Of a DNA stretch of 64,000 nt, positions 60,820 to 64,000 are shown piece after piece. The notes under the pieces are model-generated. The model saw nothing but the letters and a program-made list of their open reading frames with translations. It did no database searches and was not told where the DNA came from. The stretch is taken from contig JAKSZT010053887.1 in the NCBI GenBank assembly GCA_026826555.1, positions 67,205,346 to 67,269,345 on the forward strand. The letters run 5' to 3'. Source of the stretch: Tolypeutes matacus (taxonomy: Eukaryota; Chordata; Mammalia; Cingulata; Chlamyphoridae). Numbering within the stretch: position 1 is the first letter of the stretch; every line of letters begins with the position of its first letter. The translations under genes were made by a program, and so were the position numbers.

Positions 60820-61275
60820 GGTTATATTGCTTATCTACTGCTGAATTAACAAACCTCCCCAAAGCTTTGCGGAATACAACAAGAGCATTTAACTTATGCT
60901 TTTGATGGTTCAGTAATTTGGCCTGGACTCAGCTGAATAGTGCTTATGCTGGTAACATCTGAGTTTACTCACAAGGATGCTGTGAGTTGGTTGCTTGGTA
61001 GGGAAAACATTAGTAGAGGACGTTAGCTGGACTACTTCTCTATGACCTGTGGGTTCTTATCATCCACTAGGTAGCTGAGGCTTCCTAAAAAGGAAATCTT
61101 AAGGAACAAGAAAGGATAAATCTCACTGCAAACACAGTAATGTCCCATCTCCAAAGAAATTCATGTGACTAAACTAGGAGTCAATATGGGAAGGGACTAC
61201 ATAATGGCATGTACTACGGGGTGAAACGATTCATCGACCATGGTGTTAACAATCTATGACCTATGGTAATTCATA
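60820..61275 (-). mobile_element. Ancient MaLR LTR (MLT1-like)
   Basis: The plus strand is the complement of an MLT1-type LTR: TTATCTACTGCTGAATTAAC, AACCTCCCCAAAGCTTTGCG, then CAGTAATTTGGCCTGGACTCAGCTG. The order and wording fit; termini are worn away and no target duplication was seen. Confidence 0.65.
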
Positions 61276-61894
61276 ATTGAACTTTGAGCATAGTCTATAT
61301 TCTAATCATTATCTTCTTAAACAATTTTGACTAACCTCAATACAGCTTATTTGGCAGAATTATAAAGATTTTTCAAAAGCATTCAAATACATGATTATTA
61401 AATTGTATTCTGTAGATTTCATTAGCAAAATGAAATGTTCTTAAGTAGGCATGGTGGTCATTTACTTATATATTATAATTTAATCTCAATCTACTAGGCT
61501 TAATTGCAGGAGACAGGAAAGACCAGGTACACAATTTACAAGTAACTCTATCTCACAGAATAGTTACCTCAATTTTGGTTAATTTTTGTCAAGTTCAGCA
61601 TTCATTTTAGGAAAAAAAGAGCAATATTCACTACAATAAATTCAGGTTTAGTTTTGATTTGTGGATAAAGCAGGTTATCAAAATGTTTTATGTAAAACAC
61701 TAAGTACCTGAAATTGGATTACAAACTTCTGTTTACCATAGTTTTTAAAAAGTAAATCTCAGGTTGTTTTGCTGGGTAAAATATAGGCTAGACAGTTAAA
61801 TTTGAATTTCATATAAACAATAATAATATTTTAATATTAGTACAGCCCAAATATTGAAGTATTAACTGGGTGTCTATATATTTATTAAATCTGG
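61276..61894. other. Unique AT-rich DNA
   Basis: No repeat or gene recognised. Confidence 0.35.
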
Positions 61895-63020
61895 CAATGC
61901 TAACCTCAGGAAAATAGTTTCAAAAGTTTTCATCCATCAACCCCTAGAAAGACTCATAGGAGGAAAATAAATCAATGGAAACATATCAAAAGAAATGTCA
62001 CAGATGATAGAATTAGTAGAAAGACATTTAAAAAGTTATTATAAATATACTTATGATAAGTAAAAGACCAGCACTACAAGAAAAATTCAGGAAAATCTTT
62101 CAGGCAGATAGAAAATAGCAATTGGAAATCAGATTATATGCATAAGAAGGGAACAATAAAAAAAGAGTAAATATGCAAGTAAATGTAAAAGATTCTTTTT
62201 CTTATTAAATTTTTTTTAAAGTCCATTCAATGTGTAAAACAAAAGTAATAATGAATCATGGTGTTTATGACATAGGTAGAAATAATATGTATTGTAAAAA
62301 AAACCACAAAATTTGGAAGAAGAGAAATGGAAGTATACTGTTTTCATGTTTTTATTTTTTATTTTTTTATTTTATTTTTATTTTTATTTTTTTTTACCGG
62401 GAGGTCCCGGGGATCGAACCCGGGTCCCTCCATGTGGGAGACGGACGCCCAACCAGTTGAGCCACATCCGACCCCCTGTTTTCATGTTTTTATATAATTG
62501 TTTACTAGTATAATATTGCCTATAAATGGTCCACAGTAAGTTAAATATGTATGTTAAGGACTCCAGCAATCACAAATAAATACAAAAATATGTAGCTGAT
62601 AAGCTCATAGAGGAGATAAAATGCCATCATTACAAAAGCTCAATCAATATCCCTAAGAAGGAAGAAAGAGAGGGAAAAGGGAACAAAGAAAAAATGTGGA
62701 TAAATAGAATACAAATAGCAAGATTGTAGACTGAAATACAACTATGTCAATACTGACATAAATGTAAATGGTCTAAAGGCAACCACAATTAAAATTCATA
62801 TATTCTTTGATTGGATAAGAAATAAAAAGACCCGACCATATGCTGTTATAAGAAGCCCACTTTAAATGTATTGATAGAAATAAGTTAAAAGTAAAAGAAT
62901 CACAAGATAGCTGGATTACTTATATTAGGATCAAAGTAGACTCCAGAGCAAAGAATATTACCAAGGATAAAAATAATTATTTCATATTTCTAAAGAAGTT
63001 GATTTATTAAGAGGTTACTA
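61895..63020 (+). mobile_element. Old L1 LINE, ORF1 end to ORF2 start
   Basis: Plus-strand L1. Bases 62040-62160 match the end of ORF1/spacer. Bases 62760-62980 match the ORF2 endonuclease start (AAATGTAAATGGTCTAAAGG; CCATATGCTGTTATAAGAAG; CAGAGCAAAGAATATTACCA). Frames are broken. A SINE is inserted at 62355. Confidence 0.75.
62355..62475 (-). mobile_element. DAS-type SINE, short form
   Basis: The minus strand reads as a tRNA-like head with A box (GTGGCTCAACTGGTTGGGCG) and B box (GGGTTCGATCC), then ends in (TTTTA)n-type sequence on the plus strand. It lacks the 70-bp GC-rich body found in the five long-form copies. A 17-bp duplication CTGTTTTCATGTTTTTA lies at 62338-62354 and 62476-62492. 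Confidence 0.9.
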
Positions 63021-63084
63021 AAAAAAAATGCAGTCAAAATATTTAGAAGTATGTTACAACAGTGAGTTCATGTGGTTATATAAA

Positions 63085-63140
63085 GTGTTAGGGCTCTCCA
63101 GAGAAATATAATCAACATAATATATATCATCCTTATATTC
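63085..63140 (-). mobile_element. ERVL LTR 3' terminus fragment
   Basis: GTTAGGGCTCTCCAGAGAAA with ATATAATCAACATAATATATAT resembles the 3' terminal 50 bp of an ERVL (MLT2-type) LTR, as at 32744. Only a short fragment, so the call is tentative. Confidence 0.5.
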
Positions 63141-63804
63141 TTTGTTACTCCACCCCCCGCCAGTCTAAATCCTTTTGGTATAAGATCTCTGTCATCTTCA
63201 GTTTTTCAATATTGCATCTTAATAACGACAACATTTTCCTAATAAATCATAAAGTTCATACCGTTATTATTTTTAAATATATTTGGCCTTTGGTCAAATT
63301 GGTAGTAATGCCAAAATTCAAGATTTAATCTTTATTATCTTGGCATTTTGATAGTTTCGCTTTGGGATGGGAGTTGGGGAGGCTAATTCCAGATGTTATT
63401 CCCAAAGAAACCCCTGGAAATTGGAAAATCTAGTAAGAGAGGCATCATATTTTGGAAGGGGCTTCTCTTAAAGGCTAGCATCATATATTCCCACTCACAT
63501 GTGATGTCTGCTATGATGTGAACTGTATCAGTAAATTACATATGATTAATTGTATAGTTTAGAATGTTTTGAAAAAATACTTAAATAAAAAAGATGTTTA
63601 TTACCTGTCCTATAGAATTATATCCTGACATTTGATGCACTTATTTTGAATTTAGTGAAAATAAAGTTTTAAATCAGATCAATCTTAAATAGTACCTTTT
63701 GAATGATGACATATTTGGTAAAATTCCATTATTTTCATATGCTTACAAAATAATTTCAGAAAATACTCAGATTTAATGAATAGCTCTGTAACTTTAAAAT
63801 ATTA
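63141..63804. other. Unique AT-rich DNA
   Basis: No gene or repeat recognised in this stretch. Confidence 0.35.
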
Positions 63805-63995
63805 TAAAGTTATATAGGCAAGTAGTTAAGAGCACATGGTGTTCATTGTAGTCAGTCAACTTGAGATTAGATCTCATTTCAGTCGTGTCATATTTGTATA
63901 TCCTTGGCCAGGTTTTCTAACCAACTGGTATATTTCCACACAGCATAAAATGCGAAAATAATTGTATTCTAGAAGGATTTTGAGAAATGATTACA
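63805..63995 (+). mobile_element. MIR SINE (diverged)
   Basis: AAGTAGTTAAGAGCACATGG, then AGTCAGTCAACTTGAGATTAG and CTTGGCCAGGTTTTCTAACC follow the 5' two thirds of MIR, with the tail more decayed. It runs to the window end. Confidence 0.65.
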
Positions 63996-64000
63996 TGGAA

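Overview
This window is a gene-free stretch of nuclear DNA from a placental mammal. It is AT-rich and packed with retrotransposons. The strongest lineage marker is a tRNA-derived SINE present in five long copies and one short copy. It has a tRNA-like head with A and B boxes, a short GC-rich body, a TAAATGAATAAATAAAATCTTT-type tail (first and last parts visible in most copies) and target-site duplications of up to about 17 bp. This matches the DAS SINEs known from the nine-banded armadillo (Dasypus). L1 LINEs, MaLR and ERVL LTR elements, a hAT-type DNA transposon and old MIR/L2 relics fit a xenarthran genome. I found no supportable protein-coding exon, tRNA, rRNA, CRISPR array or bacterial feature. 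The longest reading frames (up to 160 codons) lie inside repeats or antisense to them.

Layout. 1-2335: old L1 (+) split by an LTR with 5-bp target duplications. 2336-5168: mostly unique. 5174-6398: two LTRs (-). 7650-8545: L1 3' UTR (-). 8780-10130: unassigned old repeat. 10178-10363: SINE. 13557-14537: a three-layer nest (SINE in LTR in hAT). 15371-15845: retroviral LTR with visible TATA box and polyA signal. 16225-21725: long L1 (-) interrupted by an LTR. 22015-28165: older L1 pieces with microsatellites and a 1.6-kb L1 3' UTR insertion. 28290-32743: two L1s (+), one carrying an LTR that carries a SINE. 32744-35208: an ERVL 3' end (-) abutting a MaLR 3' end (+). 35209-37680: L1 with a 5' inversion. 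41008-47160: long L1 (+) cut by an LTR and by a hAT element with perfect 15-bp inverted repeats and a perfect 8-bp duplication. 47481-55919: largely unique with MIR and L2 relics. 55925-57724: a MaLR element whose two LTRs are inverted, yet the whole unit is bounded by one 5-bp duplication. 57730-64000: unique DNA, an old MLT1-like LTR, an L1 fragment with a short-form SINE, and a terminal MIR.

No genes work together here. The biology lies in the order of insertions and in several aberrant retrotransposition or template-switch products. The L1 copies are broken by stops, frameshifts, deletions and insertions, so none looks active. The most unusual signal is the inverted-LTR element at 55925-57724. 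Family names are recognised from memory of consensus patterns; boundaries marked approximate would need a repeat-library alignment.
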